Assembly: GCA_027946365.1 (NCBI GenBank) | Contig: JAPEUQ010000011.1 | Location: 558,001 to 622,000 of the forward strand | Direction of reading: 5' to 3' | Origin: Kalmusia sp. IMI 367209 | Lineage: Eukaryota; Ascomycota; Dothideomycetes; Pleosporales; Didymosphaeriaceae | DNA length: 64,000 bases | Shown: piece after piece, positions 45,739 through 56,762 of the stretch | How the letters are laid out: each line of letters opens with the position of its first letter | Position numbering within the stretch: the first letter of the stretch is position 1 | Notes under the pieces: model-generated | The model's database searches: none | The model's input: the letters and a program-made list of their open reading frames with translations, nothing else | Told to the model about the DNA's origin: nothing | Program-made: the position numbers and the translations under genes

Positions 45739-47424
45739 ATGCCGCGCCCGAAGCGGGCCAAAGTCGCGTCTGCGACTGCACGCGTCGCGAAGCCGCCCAA
45801 AGCCACCGAACCTCGCGCTACCCAGAAGCAACCGAAATCGCACAAAATAGCGCACTCCAAGTCAGTGAATAGTCTGAGCGACGATAGCGATGGACTCGTT
45901 GTGAAATCTATGCGCAAGCGAAAGCCCATAGCCCGGCAGCCAGAACCAGAAGAGGAAGTGGATTTTACAATGACCGGCGCGCTTCCTGCCGCTAATGAAG
46001 CAGCGGAAGAAGTAGGAGTCAAATCTTCTAGTAAACATCGGACGCCATTATCACATGCATCAAAGAGAACACGAGTGTCTAGAGGTAGCACACAGGGATC
46101 CTCCAGTCGAAAATCACCCAGGGTGATGATACCGGCAAATTCGGGATCAACGCAAAAGAATGCAAGCTATGTGGCAACCGAAGAAGGCGATAGTAGCGGC
46201 TTTGGTGATTATTTGCTGTCTTTTACATCCTTGGGCTCAGAATCTCCAGCCCACGGCACTCGACCACCTTCCGCAATCAAAGTTGGCGCTACGCCTGCAC
46301 ATGAAAGATCTATTCTTGCCTTGACCAATTTCAAACGTAGAGTGAGACAACCAAGCTTGTTGCGCATGGTGCACCAAACGACAGACGTGGAGGACAACGA
46401 TCTCGATGTTCTGGACGACTTGGACGATCTTGACGATTGTGAGTACACTCAGGATATGCGAGCCATTGATAGTAAAGCTTACATTGCTCATTTAGTTCGA
46501 CCAAATGCCGAATCTACACCTCTACCCCAGAAGCAGAAGACTCCGGGAAAAGCACAGGGTAATGATAGCGGTGTCAATCTCTCCAGTTCCGGCTCACGTG
46601 GCACCAAGCGTAAGCTATCCCCGGTCATTCAGGTACCGCGGTCTTCACCACCTTATGATCCACCCTCTGGGCCTGAGATGGAAAAATCTCGGTCATCGTC
46701 ACCGAGTCTGCCGGACGTTGTTCGAAGCACTGTAGAAGACGAGAGTCAAGAGGAAGATCAAGAGCCTACACAACCACAAATCCTCAGCGATACAATGGCC
46801 CCGCCGATGTCGAGTAGCGATTACCCCGATGATGAGGCTGAGGATCCCCTAGCTTCGCCCGTTACGCCAAAGCGAAGGAGACGTAGAACAGCATCAGGCG
46901 AATTGGACGAAGAAGAATCAGAAGGTGAGAAGACGGATCGTCCGAGGCGATCCAAAGGAAGACAAAAGTCAAATAAAAACAAAGGCATATCTACAGCTAA
47001 TTTACAAGCTCTACTGCCCAGACGACGGACACGGTTGGATCACGACGATTCCGATTCCGCTAGTCCACTGGACTCAGATCAAGACGAGCTTTCCATGCCA
47101 CCACGTCGCCATGCACCAGTTCGTAAGCCTGTGGACCCCAACCCTTCCAAGAAGTCGACTCGCACTACAAAGAAGCCTACAGCGCCAGTCAATGCTCCCA
47201 AAAATTCTAGAACGTACGGTCGTCGAGCATCGTCTGACAAGGAGAACGATGGCAGGGTGGAGGTGGATGAAGATAGTGAGAGTAACGATACAGTACAGTT
47301 CCTAAACGACAAACCCTCGGCACATTTAGAGGCTATGGCGAAGAAGTTCGAGGACATCGATGCGTTCGATCTCGATTTCGAAAGCGTGAGCTATGTTCAG
47401 ACAAGCTCGAGCCCCTATCGGTGA
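45739..47424 (+). CDS. Disordered, probably nuclear, hypothetical protein
   Basis: A single exon of 561 codons starting at MPRPKRAKVAS; the open frame continues to 45553, but the stretch before 45739 looks non-coding. The protein is very rich in Ser, Pro, Arg, Lys, Asp and Glu, with several basic nuclear-localisation-like clusters (PRPKRAK, KRKPIA, PKRRRRR). Recognisable islands are an acidic repeat DVLDDLDDLDDCEYTQDM (about 280-297), STANLQALLPRRRTR (about 433-447), a SDKEN element near the C-terminus and a short final helical block with HLEAMAKKFEDIDAFDLDFESV. I do not recognise a domain. A chromatin or cell-cycle protein is a guess from composition alone. No splice sites are needed and no lesion is seen. 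Confidence 0.75.
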   Translation: MPRPKRAKVASATARVAKPPKATEPRATQKQPKSHKIAHSKSVNSLSDDSDGLVVKSMRKRKPIARQPEPEEEVDFTMTGALPAANEAAEEVGVKSSSKHRTPLSHASKRTRVSRGSTQGSSSRKSPRVMIPANSGSTQKNASYVATEEGDSSGFGDYLLSFTSLGSESPAHGTRPPSAIKVGATPAHERSILALTNFKRRVRQPSLLRMVHQTTDVEDNDLDVLDDLDDLDDCEYTQDMRAIDSKAYIAHLVRPNAESTPLPQKQKTPGKAQGNDSGVNLSSSGSRGTKRKLSPVIQVPRSSPPYDPPSGPEMEKSRSSSPSLPDVVRSTVEDESQEEDQEPTQPQILSDTMAPPMSSSDYPDDEAEDPLASPVTPKRRRRRTASGELDEEESEGEKTDRPRRSKGRQKSNKNKGISTANLQALLPRRRTRLDHDDSDSASPLDSDQDELSMPPRRHAPVRKPVDPNPSKKSTRTTKKPTAPVNAPKNSRTYGRRASSDKENDGRVEVDEDSESNDTVQFLNDKPSAHLEAMAKKFEDIDAFDLDFESVSYVQTSSSPYR

Positions 47425-48232
47425 TGGCGGATCTATTGTCTTCGTTAGGGCTCATGGCATTAGTAGGATGCTCTGTATGCTTGCTGTTTCTAGATGGAAA
47501 GCTAGTTGATGATGGATGATGGACGACTTGACGACACTCTAGGCTATGCATATAACGGACAGCGTTACTACCTCGGGGCCAGTGTATTCCTCTCGGGTGT
47601 ATTAATATCTTTGAGCATTGAGACAAGAAAATCAAGCCTTTATCCACGAATACGTGGGTGCAATGATTTAATCATTAATTGTGACTTCGAGAGCGAGACT
47701 ACTATCACTATACACCCTCCACACCCCTTCCCATTCATAGCAAACAGTCTGCTGGACGGAAAATGATGCGAGTGTACTAGTTACCAGTCTCTAGGCGTTA
47801 CCATACTTATGTAGCGTCGTCTAGCAGTGCGCTCCAATCAGCAGCGAAATTCGCCGAAGATATATTAGGCTTGGACGACGCAATGAGGCTATCTGGCCTT
47901 TGGAGCCCCACAGAGTTATACCAATGGGGTATAATGGGCCGCTGTAGGCGTCGTATGAAATGGGTGATTTTAAGAGGGGCAAGGTTGTAAGCTCCTTTGG
48001 GGCCCCAAGTCGGGATTGTCGGCCTTGGTTTGGGAGCGCACGGCCATTACGAGGCAGTGTCGATGTTACGTACGTCGGCTCTCAGGGCTCCTTCAATGCA
48101 CCACATCCGGCTTTGACTCGCGCACGCTTTGAGAATGCCACAGTGACTGGATGCCATGCACCTTTCCGACCTCCACGACGGCTTGTCTCATGCTGCTCCC
48201 TTCTCACCAGCTGCGCGCGGCTTCCGACGGCC
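47425..48232. other. Intergenic and LysM gene leader
   Basis: 807 bp. The first part is the 3' region of the nuclear protein gene, and the last ~300 bp are the probable promoter and leader of the LysM gene. The plus-strand frame is open from 47960 but shows no conserved sequence before 48233. Confidence 0.45.
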
Positions 48233-50065
48233 ATGCACCCCACCAATGGCTCCCCTTCGTCCAAGAGCAGCTCGACGCCTGCAGCTTCGACGCTGCGCCC
48301 GCGGACACGTCGCTTGATCTCAGTCGAGGATGAGCTGAATCCACCCTCCAGCAGCGCACACGCATCACCATTTAGCTCCCGAGCCGTATCACCCGCTGCT
48401 GGCGCTCGTTCACCACGTTCCAATGCTGGATCCGTACCAACAACCTCTTTCGAGCGCTCTGGAAAATCGCAGTCCTTACGAGTCGGAAGGGATACAACAA
48501 ATACATTGTCTGGAATATGGGGGAACTCGTGGTCGGCTATTCAAGGTTTGGCCACCAACGTGCTTGGGAACGAGGCGGGCGCGAAGGACACATCCACAAA
48601 CACAAGACGACGGAAATCGCTGCTGAGCTCGCATCGCCGCACCTCTACCAGCGCGCCGCCGAAACAATGGGGTCCGTCGGGCTCGTCGATCTCGCACATC
48701 GGGGCTGGCCCGCAGGAAGAGCGAGAGAGCATGGTTCGGGCAATGAAGCGTAGAGACTTATTGATTGCTGACGAGCATCTGGTGACAGACTCGGTCGGCC
48801 GTATAAAGAGGAGGAACTCCGACGACCGCCTCAGTTCATCTGCGCCACCTGGAGAGAACGAAGACCGCGATGCGCTCGTATACATCCACAATGTGCGTCC
48901 GCATGACACGCTCGCGGGCATCACCATCAAATTCAATTGCCAGCCTGCGATACTACGGAAGGCCAATCGTATGTGGCCGAATGACAGCGTACAGACGAAG
49001 AAAACTATTGTGCTCCCCGTAGATGCATGTGGTGTGAAAGGACGCCCTGTAGCGGGGCCAGGCGCTCAGCAAGAGGAGGATCTTCTACTTGGAGACTGGA
49101 GCAATAGCCCGGACACAGCCTCGAGCGCATTGCCCAATGGCTGGTCCTCGTCGAAACCTAAGGACACAGAAACATCTTCCACGCTCTCACCCTCTGTATC
49201 CAACGCCGACTCAGAACCGCCTTGGAAACACGACTCTTGGGTACTTCTACCGAATGACAAGGACCCTACACAGATAGGACGAATGCCACGCAGGGAACTA
49301 GGCTTTTTCCCGCCCGCGAGGCGAAAGTCTCTCGTATTCTCGGACGCTTCTACACCCAGAGCGTCTGTTGATCTCCCACGCTCCTCAACATCGACGAATT
49401 CGCACGCTACTTCCCCCACGCAAAGCATCTCACGACCTCGCGCATCGAGCAATCTTTCGTCCGTATCTGCACCATACCACGGACGCCACCGTAGCACATC
49501 CGGGTTCCATCTCCATGGACCAGGAGGTGTAGGAACAATGGGCAAGAACGTACGGAGCCCCGGCCCTGGCCAAGATGGACTCAACAAGTTGTTTGCCGCA
49601 CATTTGCCCAATGTTGAGCCGCCGCCGGATCAAGAGTACTTCACACCCTGGGCACCGGGTCTTTTAGAGCCGGACTCGGGGACCGCAATTCAATATGGCG
49701 GATCAGGCGCACTAACACCTATAGGCGGACCGGGCCTTGATCTTCAGGAGATTGGCGGCGCAATCGAGGGCTGGATGCGCAAGGTCGGAACACAAGCGTC
49801 GAAATTGTTAGCCGAGCCTACCACTCCTGGGCAAGGAAAACGTTCCACAGTTCCAATGATTGGAGCAGTTGGTGGTGGTCTAGGAGATTTGATCGAATTA
49901 AGAGACGATGCGTTCGAGATTGGAGACGGAGAAGAGAGCAGAGGGAGAACAGGGAGAAGCAACGCGCAGACACCTACTGTCGAGCAGTACCAGAGCGCAA
50001 GGCCTGACATTAATCTCGTGCTGCGGGCTAGGGGAGCAAGAGAAAATAATGCTAAGGAAGATTGA
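48233..50065 (+). CDS. LysM domain protein, intracellular type
   Basis: One exon of 610 codons from MHPTNGSPSSK. There is no signal peptide. A Ser/Pro/Arg-rich N-terminal region is followed by one LysM module at about residues 216-262 (YIHNVRPHDTLAGITIKFNCQ...LRKANRMWPNDSV...TIVLP), then a long disordered Ser/Thr/Pro-rich part with HDSWVLLP and a C-terminal helical segment GGAIEGWMRKVGTQASKLLAE. This architecture matches the non-secreted LysM proteins related to LYSMD family members, not secreted chitin-binding effectors, which have signal peptides and paired cysteines. Function is unknown; the LysM fold could bind a carbohydrate or a protein partner. No lesion is seen. Confidence 0.85.
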   Translation: MHPTNGSPSSKSSSTPAASTLRPRTRRLISVEDELNPPSSSAHASPFSSRAVSPAAGARSPRSNAGSVPTTSFERSGKSQSLRVGRDTTNTLSGIWGNSWSAIQGLATNVLGNEAGAKDTSTNTRRRKSLLSSHRRTSTSAPPKQWGPSGSSISHIGAGPQEERESMVRAMKRRDLLIADEHLVTDSVGRIKRRNSDDRLSSSAPPGENEDRDALVYIHNVRPHDTLAGITIKFNCQPAILRKANRMWPNDSVQTKKTIVLPVDACGVKGRPVAGPGAQQEEDLLLGDWSNSPDTASSALPNGWSSSKPKDTETSSTLSPSVSNADSEPPWKHDSWVLLPNDKDPTQIGRMPRRELGFFPPARRKSLVFSDASTPRASVDLPRSSTSTNSHATSPTQSISRPRASSNLSSVSAPYHGRHRSTSGFHLHGPGGVGTMGKNVRSPGPGQDGLNKLFAAHLPNVEPPPDQEYFTPWAPGLLEPDSGTAIQYGGSGALTPIGGPGLDLQEIGGAIEGWMRKVGTQASKLLAEPTTPGQGKRSTVPMIGAVGGGLGDLIELRDDAFEIGDGEESRGRTGRSNAQTPTVEQYQSARPDINLVLRARGARENNAKED

Positions 50066-50409
50066 GAGCATGAGCATGGTTTTGATCCGCTCAGGCGAAT
50101 GGAGTCCGGGACATGCATTGGATGGCTCCTATAGATCTGGGATTGCTTTTAGCGGGGCTCGAAACTTTTCGGCGTACGAGTTTGGAAATGATTCTGTTAT
50201 ATACCTTCAAGAACTTCATCATTGCGCTCTATCTCTAGATGTTTGTATGTCAATGTGTGCACATTTCCCAACCAATGCACATGGAAGTGGCTCGTGAAAG
50301 ACGCCTCGTGACCTGTCCCAAATGGCCGATTGCTGCCCTGTGCTTTCTCTCAAAAAAGCCCCAATTGAACTTCAATGTCCAGTCACAAGACATTCTGTTC
50401 ATTAAATTG
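50066..50409. other. Intergenic, aminopeptidase promoter
   Basis: 344 bp between two plus-strand genes, containing the 3' region of the LysM gene and the promoter of the aminopeptidase. The open frame runs back to 50239 without conserved residues. Confidence 0.45.
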
Positions 50410-52725
50410 ATGAGTAGGCAATCGATAGCCTGCTTGCGCGCTTTTGCGCCGCCGCCGCCGCCTCCGCCACTATCTAACGTTGGATGCGGCAGGTCGTTTG
50501 CACGGCCAGCTCCGGCTTTGACGTTCGCGTGCCGGTCCCACTCCAAAGCACCGTCTCATTCATTTTGCGTGGTTCCAGCGACCTCGACCTTGCCACGCAC
50601 CTTGCTCCGCCCTAGTCATATTTCAAGAGCTTGGAATCGCAATAGGGCATTTTTCTCCAGCATGCATCGTGCACCCGCAGCAATGGTGACCGTGCCAATG
50701 ACGGATCCGAATGTCGCGATCAACACGCCAAGAGATCCGAATACGCTGTCGAACTACCACAATTTTTTGACTAAGCATACAGTTGCGGACTTTGAGATCG
50801 ATTTTGAGAACAAGGTGCTCAAGGGTGGGGTGGAGTTGACTTTTGAGAGTTTGAGTGAGGGGGAAAGCAAGGAGATTGTCCTGGATACAAGGTAAGAAGT
50901 TCTGTACCCATCTCGTGACACGATCAAGAAGCTAGGAGTCAATTACTCTTAGCTAAATAGCTGAGTAAGATACTGATATATATGTATAGTTTTCTGGATA
51001 TCACCGATGTCAAAGTCAATGGTAAGGAAGCGAAATGGAATGTGGGGCAGCGCATAGAGCCATACGGAGCTCCCTTGACCGTTACGCTTGATAAAGGTGT
51101 GCCTCAAGGCGAGCGTATCAAGATTGCTATCAAGCTTTCTACGACGGATAAGTGCACTGCACTGCAGTGGATGACTCCGGCGCAGACATCGAACAAGAAG
51201 CATCCGTACATGTTTTCGCAATGCCAAGCGATACATGCGCGATCTGTCTTCCCCTGCCAGGACACGCCAGATGTCAAGTCGACCTTCGACTTCAAGCTTC
51301 GATCCCCACTCCCTGTCCTTGCTTCAGGCTTGCCTACGGGTCAGCACGAGTACCAGGCTGGAAAGGACGGCAAGTCTGGCACCCTGCTCTACACATTTGA
51401 GCAGAAGGTCCCTATCACGAGCTATTTGTTTGCAGTAGCGAGTGGAGACCTCGCATCTGCCTCTATCGGTCCTAGGAGCACCGTCTGGACTGGGCCCGAA
51501 GAACTTCTTGGTTGCCAGTGGGAACTTGAGGGCGAAATCGAACCGTTCATGAAAGCGATTGATTCAATTGTCAAAGTACCATACCAATGGACTCAATATA
51601 ACGCACTCATACTACCACCTTCCTTCCCTTACGGCGGCATGGAGAACCCGGTCTGGACATACGCCACCCCGTCTATTATCTCCGGCGATAAGCAAAATGT
51701 TGATGTCATCGCACACGAGCTCTCTCACTCATGGTCTGGCAATCTAGTGAGCGCGGCGAGTTGGGAACACTTCTGGCTCAACGAGGGCTGGACCACGTAC
51801 CTCGAGCGCAGAATCGCAGGCTACGTCCACGGCGAAGAACACCGCCACTTCTCTGCCATTATTGGCTGGAAAGCGCTCGAAGAGTCCATCAAGCTCTTCG
51901 GCGAAGACCATGAGTTTACCAAGCTTGTGACGGACCTCAAAGGCAAAGACCCAGATGATGCTTTTAGCTCGATCCCCTATGAAAAGGGCTTCCACGCGCT
52001 CTACGCCTTCGAACTCCTGCTCGGCAAGGAGAAATGGGACTCCTTTATCCCCCATTATTTCGACACGTTCAAATTCAAGTCTCTCGATAGCTACGATTTC
52101 AAGTCGTGCCTAGTCGACTTCTTCGCCAAGGATGCAGAAGCTGCGAAGAAACTCGACGACTTCGACTGGGACAAACTCTTCTACGCACCTGGCTTCCCCA
52201 AGAAACCCGATTTTGACGATACACTAGTGAAGACATGCTACGAGCTCGCCTCCAAATGGCAGTCTCGTGTCGAAAAGAAGGACACCTCTTTCGCCCCCAA
52301 GAAGTCTGACATCGATGGTTGGATGGCCAATCAATCTGTCGTCTTTCTCGAGCGCCTGCAAGCTTTCTCTGAGTCGTTCACTCCCGACGACGTCCACGCC
52401 CTGGGCGAAGCATACGGATACACCACTACGAAGAACATTGAGGTTGTAAGCCGGTTCTTGACGGTTGGGCTGAGGGCTAAAGCGGAGGAGACGTATCAGC
52501 CGACGGCGGAGTTGCTGGGCAAGATTGGGAGGATGAAGTTTGTGCGGCCGTTGTACAAATTGTTGGAGAAGGCGAATCGCGATCTGGCTGTGAAGACTTT
52601 CGAAGCGAACAGGGACTTTTATCACCCGATTTGCAGGTACGTACTATATGAATGTGGGATGAGTAGAGCTGACATGCGGCAGACAAATGGTGGAGAAGGA
52701 TCTCTTCGGGGACGAGAAAAAATAA
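50410..52725 (+). CDS. Leukotriene A4 hydrolase-type aminopeptidase (M1 family)
   Basis: Exons 50410-50891, 50990-52636 and 52683-52725 (introns 98 and 46 nt) give 723 residues. The zinc site is H403-E-L-S-H407 with E426, and the substrate-binding GGMEN precedes it. The C-terminal armadillo-like helical domain typical of LTA4H is present, and the last exon encodes only QMVEKDLFGDEKK. The first ~90 residues are Pro/Arg/Ser-rich without homology and look like a mitochondrial leader; MHRAPAAM near residue 86 is a natural second start for a cytosolic form of about 640 residues. Family members combine aminopeptidase and epoxide hydrolase activity; in fungi the peptidase role is the better supported. 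Full length, all phases close and no lesion is found. Confidence 0.93.
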
Positions 52726-52935
52726 ATCGGTTATCATCTGGGAAGTTAGCCATACTGCATGGCAGGGGGAGCTATAAAGACAGTATCCCGCAGAAGAACA
52801 GAGTATCGCTAAGCTTAAAAGTGTCACCTATTTCGAAAGGATATGTTAAATCGAATTCCGTTCCATGCGTGATTTCTTTTCTCCTACACTACATAGAGAT
52901 AGAAGCCCGTCAGTCCAAACACCCCCCGTCCCCGC

Positions 52936-53625
52936 TCAAGCCTTCGCCCCCTTCGGAATCTTCTCATAAGCCCTCTTGACCTCTTCCAGCCCAGCCATCC
53001 CATCCAACCACTCCTTAACCCTCGAATAAGCATCCAGCGAAAGCTGCGCAAACCCATGCTGATACACCCACGGGTAGAAATGCACATCGACCGCACTCGG
53101 CCCGCTCCCGCTCACAATCCACTTCCCCCCGCTCCTCCCCAGCTGGCCCTCCAGCACCTCAAAGCACCGATACGCCTGCTCCTCGTACCGCTTCAGCGCG
53201 CCCTCGTTCTTCTCCGGGTGGTAGTGCCGGAATCAATTCACCTGCCCCATCATAGGGCCAAGCGTGCTAACGAGGAAGAAAATCCACTCGTCGTGCTCCA
53301 CTCTCGCGGCTCCGTCATCGTCCTTGGGGGCTAGGATGTTTTTCCCGCGGGGCGCGCTGTCGTAGGTGCGCAACAGGTAGTTCAGGCAGGCGCCGCTCTC
53401 CCACGAGGTGATGCCTGTGTTGGGGTCTTGCAGCGCGGGGACGCGCCCGTTGGGGTTGATGGCGGTGAAGGCGGGGCCCTTGACGCCGTTGGGTGCGGCG
53501 CCAAAGTCCCAGAGTTTGACCGTGTAGGGGAGGTGCAGGAGTTCGAGGGCGATGGCGACTTTGTAGGGGTTGGGGCCTGTGGTGTGGGCGTGGAGGAGGA
53601 GCGGTTTGAGGGATGGGTTGGACAT
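52936..53625 (-). CDS. URE2-type glutathione S-transferase, interrupted by in-frame TGA
   Basis: A 230-codon frame from 53625 to 52936 with one internal TGA at 53235-53233. The N-terminal thioredoxin-like domain has TTGPNPYKVAIALELL and NPNGRVPALQDP...WESGACLNYL; the C-terminal helical domain starts after it and includes RYEEQAYRCFEVLEGQL and SAVDVHFYPWVYQHG. The stop sits in GQVN-stop-FRHYHPEKN, where relatives have Trp (TGG to TGA, one transition). The frame is maintained on both sides, so it is either a recent nonsense mutation or a base error. If real, the product would be 130 residues and lack the second domain. Family: glutathione conjugation or glutathione-dependent reduction in the cytosol. 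It converges on the aminopeptidase gene, 210 bp away. Confidence 0.82.
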
Positions 53626-54759
53626 TTTGGTTGTGGCTGTGATTAAGAAACTTCCAAGATGCTTATTGTTGATTTGAACGGTTCGGGTATTTTTGGGTAG
53701 GAGAGGAAGTGAGGGTGTTGTTAATGTGGTGGAGTCTGTTTACGTCATTCTTGCTTGGAGAATAGAATTGGAGTAGCTTTGCAATCGCTTACCCCAAATC
53801 ATGGGGTAGACTCATCAAGGTGTTTCTAGGTCTTGTGTCGAGGACGGGTGGACAGGGCCAATCGATTGCTATTGATGTGTGGGTCTTGGGAGAACTTCGG
53901 TGGAAATATATTACAAATTCATATGCGCTCTTCCAAGAAGACCGCACATTTAGATTGCATTCCAGAATTTCTTTAAGCAATCGATGGTCCTTAGTATAGG
54001 TATATATCATTGAATGTGTTGGGTATCGAATCCCGTTCTGTTCGTATATAGTATGTTTGCTTAGGACGAATACGCGAGTCTTAAAGAATTACATCTCATG
54101 GTCTTCTTTGCGATAGCATGGACAAGAAATACACGTCTTCTTGGATACCCTTTGCAGACAAATTCTTGTGCTCATGGCCTCAGAAACACTACACAGTCCT
54201 TCAGTCACCATATCAAGAAGCAGCGCGCTCACTCTGGAAATCAACTGAGCATTTACACCCTCTTAGTACAAACGAACGCAAACCAATCAATTGTAGCAAC
54301 ACCCCAGCTTCACATTCATCATCCGACAGCATCCATTTCTTTACTGGCCACCAACAATTTTAATCGTGTCTTGACCATATATACTCAATACTGGTACAAT
54401 GCTGAAGCCTCAGCCTCGCTTTCGCACCCAGACTACCATGAAAGCCTTTCCCATTCGATCTTTAGCTGCCGCAGGAGGGGCTAAATTCTGACGAACCAGC
54501 GTCAGAAGAGTAGTCAGAAGCGCATGATTTGTTAGCAAGTAGAACATCTCGTTGGCTTAGCAGGATTATAAAGCAGACGGAAGAACGGCTACTACGGCCT
54601 TGAGGGGTTGCTGGGTTTATTTCTAGCTTTTGGGTATAAGTATATCTGCCCAGCGTAGATAGATGCAATTTGGTATTTGTTTGAAGATATATATACGAAG
54701 CAGAAGACTGTCTCGTTACAAGTTCCGTCGATACGTATAAGGGAGAATTCGAAAAGGAT
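53626..54759. other. Intergenic, AT-rich
   Basis: 1.13 kb between the divergent GST and alpha/beta hydrolase starts, relatively AT-rich, with no gene recognised. It holds both promoters. Confidence 0.45.
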
Positions 54760-55650
54760 ATGGCGTCTGAGAAACCAGTCCTCGTTTGGGTACCAGGCTC
54801 GGTGAGTTGACCCAGAAAGAAAGCCTGCGCCTGATCACTACTCACTGTCTACCGACCAGTTCTGCCCCCCTGATGTCCATTACCCACACATAATTTCTCT
54901 CTTTACATCTCGCGGCTACACCCTGCTCCCAATTACGCTACCCACGACCACCAAGAAGCCTGGTGTTCCACCATCAATGTACGATGACGCAGCATATATC
55001 AACGCCGTTGTGACCAAACTCGCAGACGAGGGAAAAGAGATAGTCTTGGCTGCACACTCGTACGGCGGCATTCCAGCGAGCGAAGCCTTGAAGGGGCTGG
55101 CTAAGGCGGAAAGAAAGCAGAATAGGAAGAAAGGCGGTGTAGTTCATGTGGGCTATATGACGGCTTTGGTACCTGCAGTGAGCTGCGGAGCTGGAAGTGT
55201 AATGGTGGATGCACCCATGGACTATACGTCTCTAGACGAGGTACGCCCCCTCATCTGTTGAACATGTCACCCTTTGCGCTGAAAAACCTCAAGGACGGCT
55301 GGCTGTACCACCCAGATCCTGCTCGCACTGCAACGCAGTGCTTCGGCGATGTAAGCCCTGAGGAGGGCACCCAATGGTGCCGAAAATTCACCCAACATTC
55401 AGCTGCCAGTTTTGCAAACGAGTTAACATATGCCGGTTACAAAGATGTTCCTGCATCGTGGCTCTTTGCGGAGAAGGATGGTATGGTGCTTCCCCGCATG
55501 CAGCAGAGCGGCATCGATAATATTGAGAGGGCGAGCGGGAGGAAGGTGGATGTTACAAGGATTTCCACCGATCATATGCCGCACATCAGTGCGCCAGAGC
55601 AAGTCGTTGACTGGTTGGTTTCCCTGGTAGAGAAGGCTGGTCGGGAGTGA
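54760..55650 (+). CDS. Alpha/beta hydrolase, one frameshift
   Basis: Exon 1 54760-54801 and exon 2 54860-55650 around a 58-nt intron encode about 277 residues. The fold shows PVLVWVPGSFCPPDVHY at the start (oxyanion region), the nucleophile elbow AAHSYGG (Ser in SYGG), and a terminal STDHMPHISAPEQVVDWL with the catalytic His. This is the AB_hydrolase subfamily of small fungal hydrolases of unknown substrate. The frame breaks at 55239-55242, after TSLDE: the sequence reads GAGGTACGC, and one more G would join SLDE to GTPPHLLNMSPFALKNL without any intron. No AG acceptor lies in the 23 nt before the next ATG, so an intron does not explain the break. The single missing G in a G run suggests an assembly error. 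Confidence 0.83.
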
Positions 55651-55774
55651 AGACCGGTATTTTGGAGCTGCGGTTCTTGCCGGAAGGTGCTGTGGTACGT
55701 GTAAACGAACAAGTTCTTTTGCTGTTCCAAATGCCAGATTCCTTTACATCATTTCGTTCCCGTCTCATGTTGAA

Positions 55775-56762
55775 CTAGAAGAAGAGATATCCCCACTTAT
55801 CAGCAAACGGCTTTTTGATCTTCCATGCTCTCGGATCCCACGGAGCCTTCCCGGGTATGATGTCGAAACTTGGCAATAATGCCAAATCCTTCATGAACTC
55901 CTCGTCATCAATCACTCCACTGAGAGAGATGAGCGAGTCGCGCATCTTTGGAAAGGGGAAACGATCAATCCACCGTGGATGTATTGTAATCAGCTGCAGC
56001 TGTGTAGGACGGAGGGAAGCTGGGACTTCCGGACCAACTGGGTCGGATTTCGCTGGCACAACGGTGCTACACGGGATCTTTAAGAACATTCCATTGATGT
56101 ATAGAGCGCCACAAAAGGTCAGTGGATAGTTAGGCTGTATCGGCGGATTTTCAGGCGCCTGTGTAGACTCGCCAAAGGGGCTAGTAAATGGGATATTTGC
56201 GATGTTGAACGGCAGGAAATCATCACAGTTTGATGATGGTGACGCTGACGAAGGACAAGAAGACATCGCAGAATCTGGCATTATCGGAACCATTTCTTGA
56301 ACGTCCTGGGCAGTAAGCCAGGGCTCGGCACCAGTTAGTGATACAAGGGCACCAGATCCCTCCTGACGTTGCGTGTCGACCCCTCTTCGCGTTTCACTTT
56401 CCTCGTTCCCACGTTTCGCATTGTTCTTTGCTTCGCGAAGCCGTTGCCCTACACGTATCAACCAATTAGCACTTCAGATCAGTTGTCTTGGTGTTCCGAT
56501 ATCCGAATGAGCGGAAAGGAAACCCCCGACTTCCTTGGGGCGATCAGGTTCCATTAAGATTGGAGGTTGCATATCATGCCTTAAGTTAAGCGTGGAACAG
56601 GCTCCTCTTCAATCGCATTGGACGTTGCAAGGCACCCTCAGGCCACAGGTGTGAGGACTTACGTCTTGCTCTTTGCGCTAGTCGGTCTTGAATCTTCTTC
56701 CTCTTCTTCGCATCCTCGACATTTGTCCAGTCGTCCTCGCTAGGGTTAGTGCGACGCGTCAT
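55775..56762 (-). CDS. bZIP transcription factor with C-terminal DUF3425-like region
   Basis: Exon 1 56762-56663 and exon 2 56448-55775 are joined over a 214-nt intron (donor GTAAGT, branch GTGCTAATT, acceptor GTAG), giving 257 residues. The intron splits the basic region KKRKKIQDRLAQRARR / RQRLREAKN, which matches the AP-1-like fungal bZIP consensus. The leucine zipper is short. The C-terminal part (about 150-257) has LITIHPRWIDRFPFPKMRDSLISL and DDEEFMKDLA, the signature of DUF3425 found in many fungal bZIP proteins. A nuclear regulator is expected; targets are unknown. The ATG at 56762 is the first in frame; an alternative GTG frame back to 56774 is not used. The intron is unusually long for this window. 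Confidence 0.83.

Noticed and set aside
47960..48232. N-terminal extension of the LysM protein frame
   Set aside because: No conserved sequence; the composition changes at MHPTNGSP, which is taken as the start.
53233..53235. TGA read as tryptophan or selenocysteine in the GST gene
   Set aside because: Other genes here use TGG for Trp and TGA as stop, and the position is a structural Trp with no recoding element visible.
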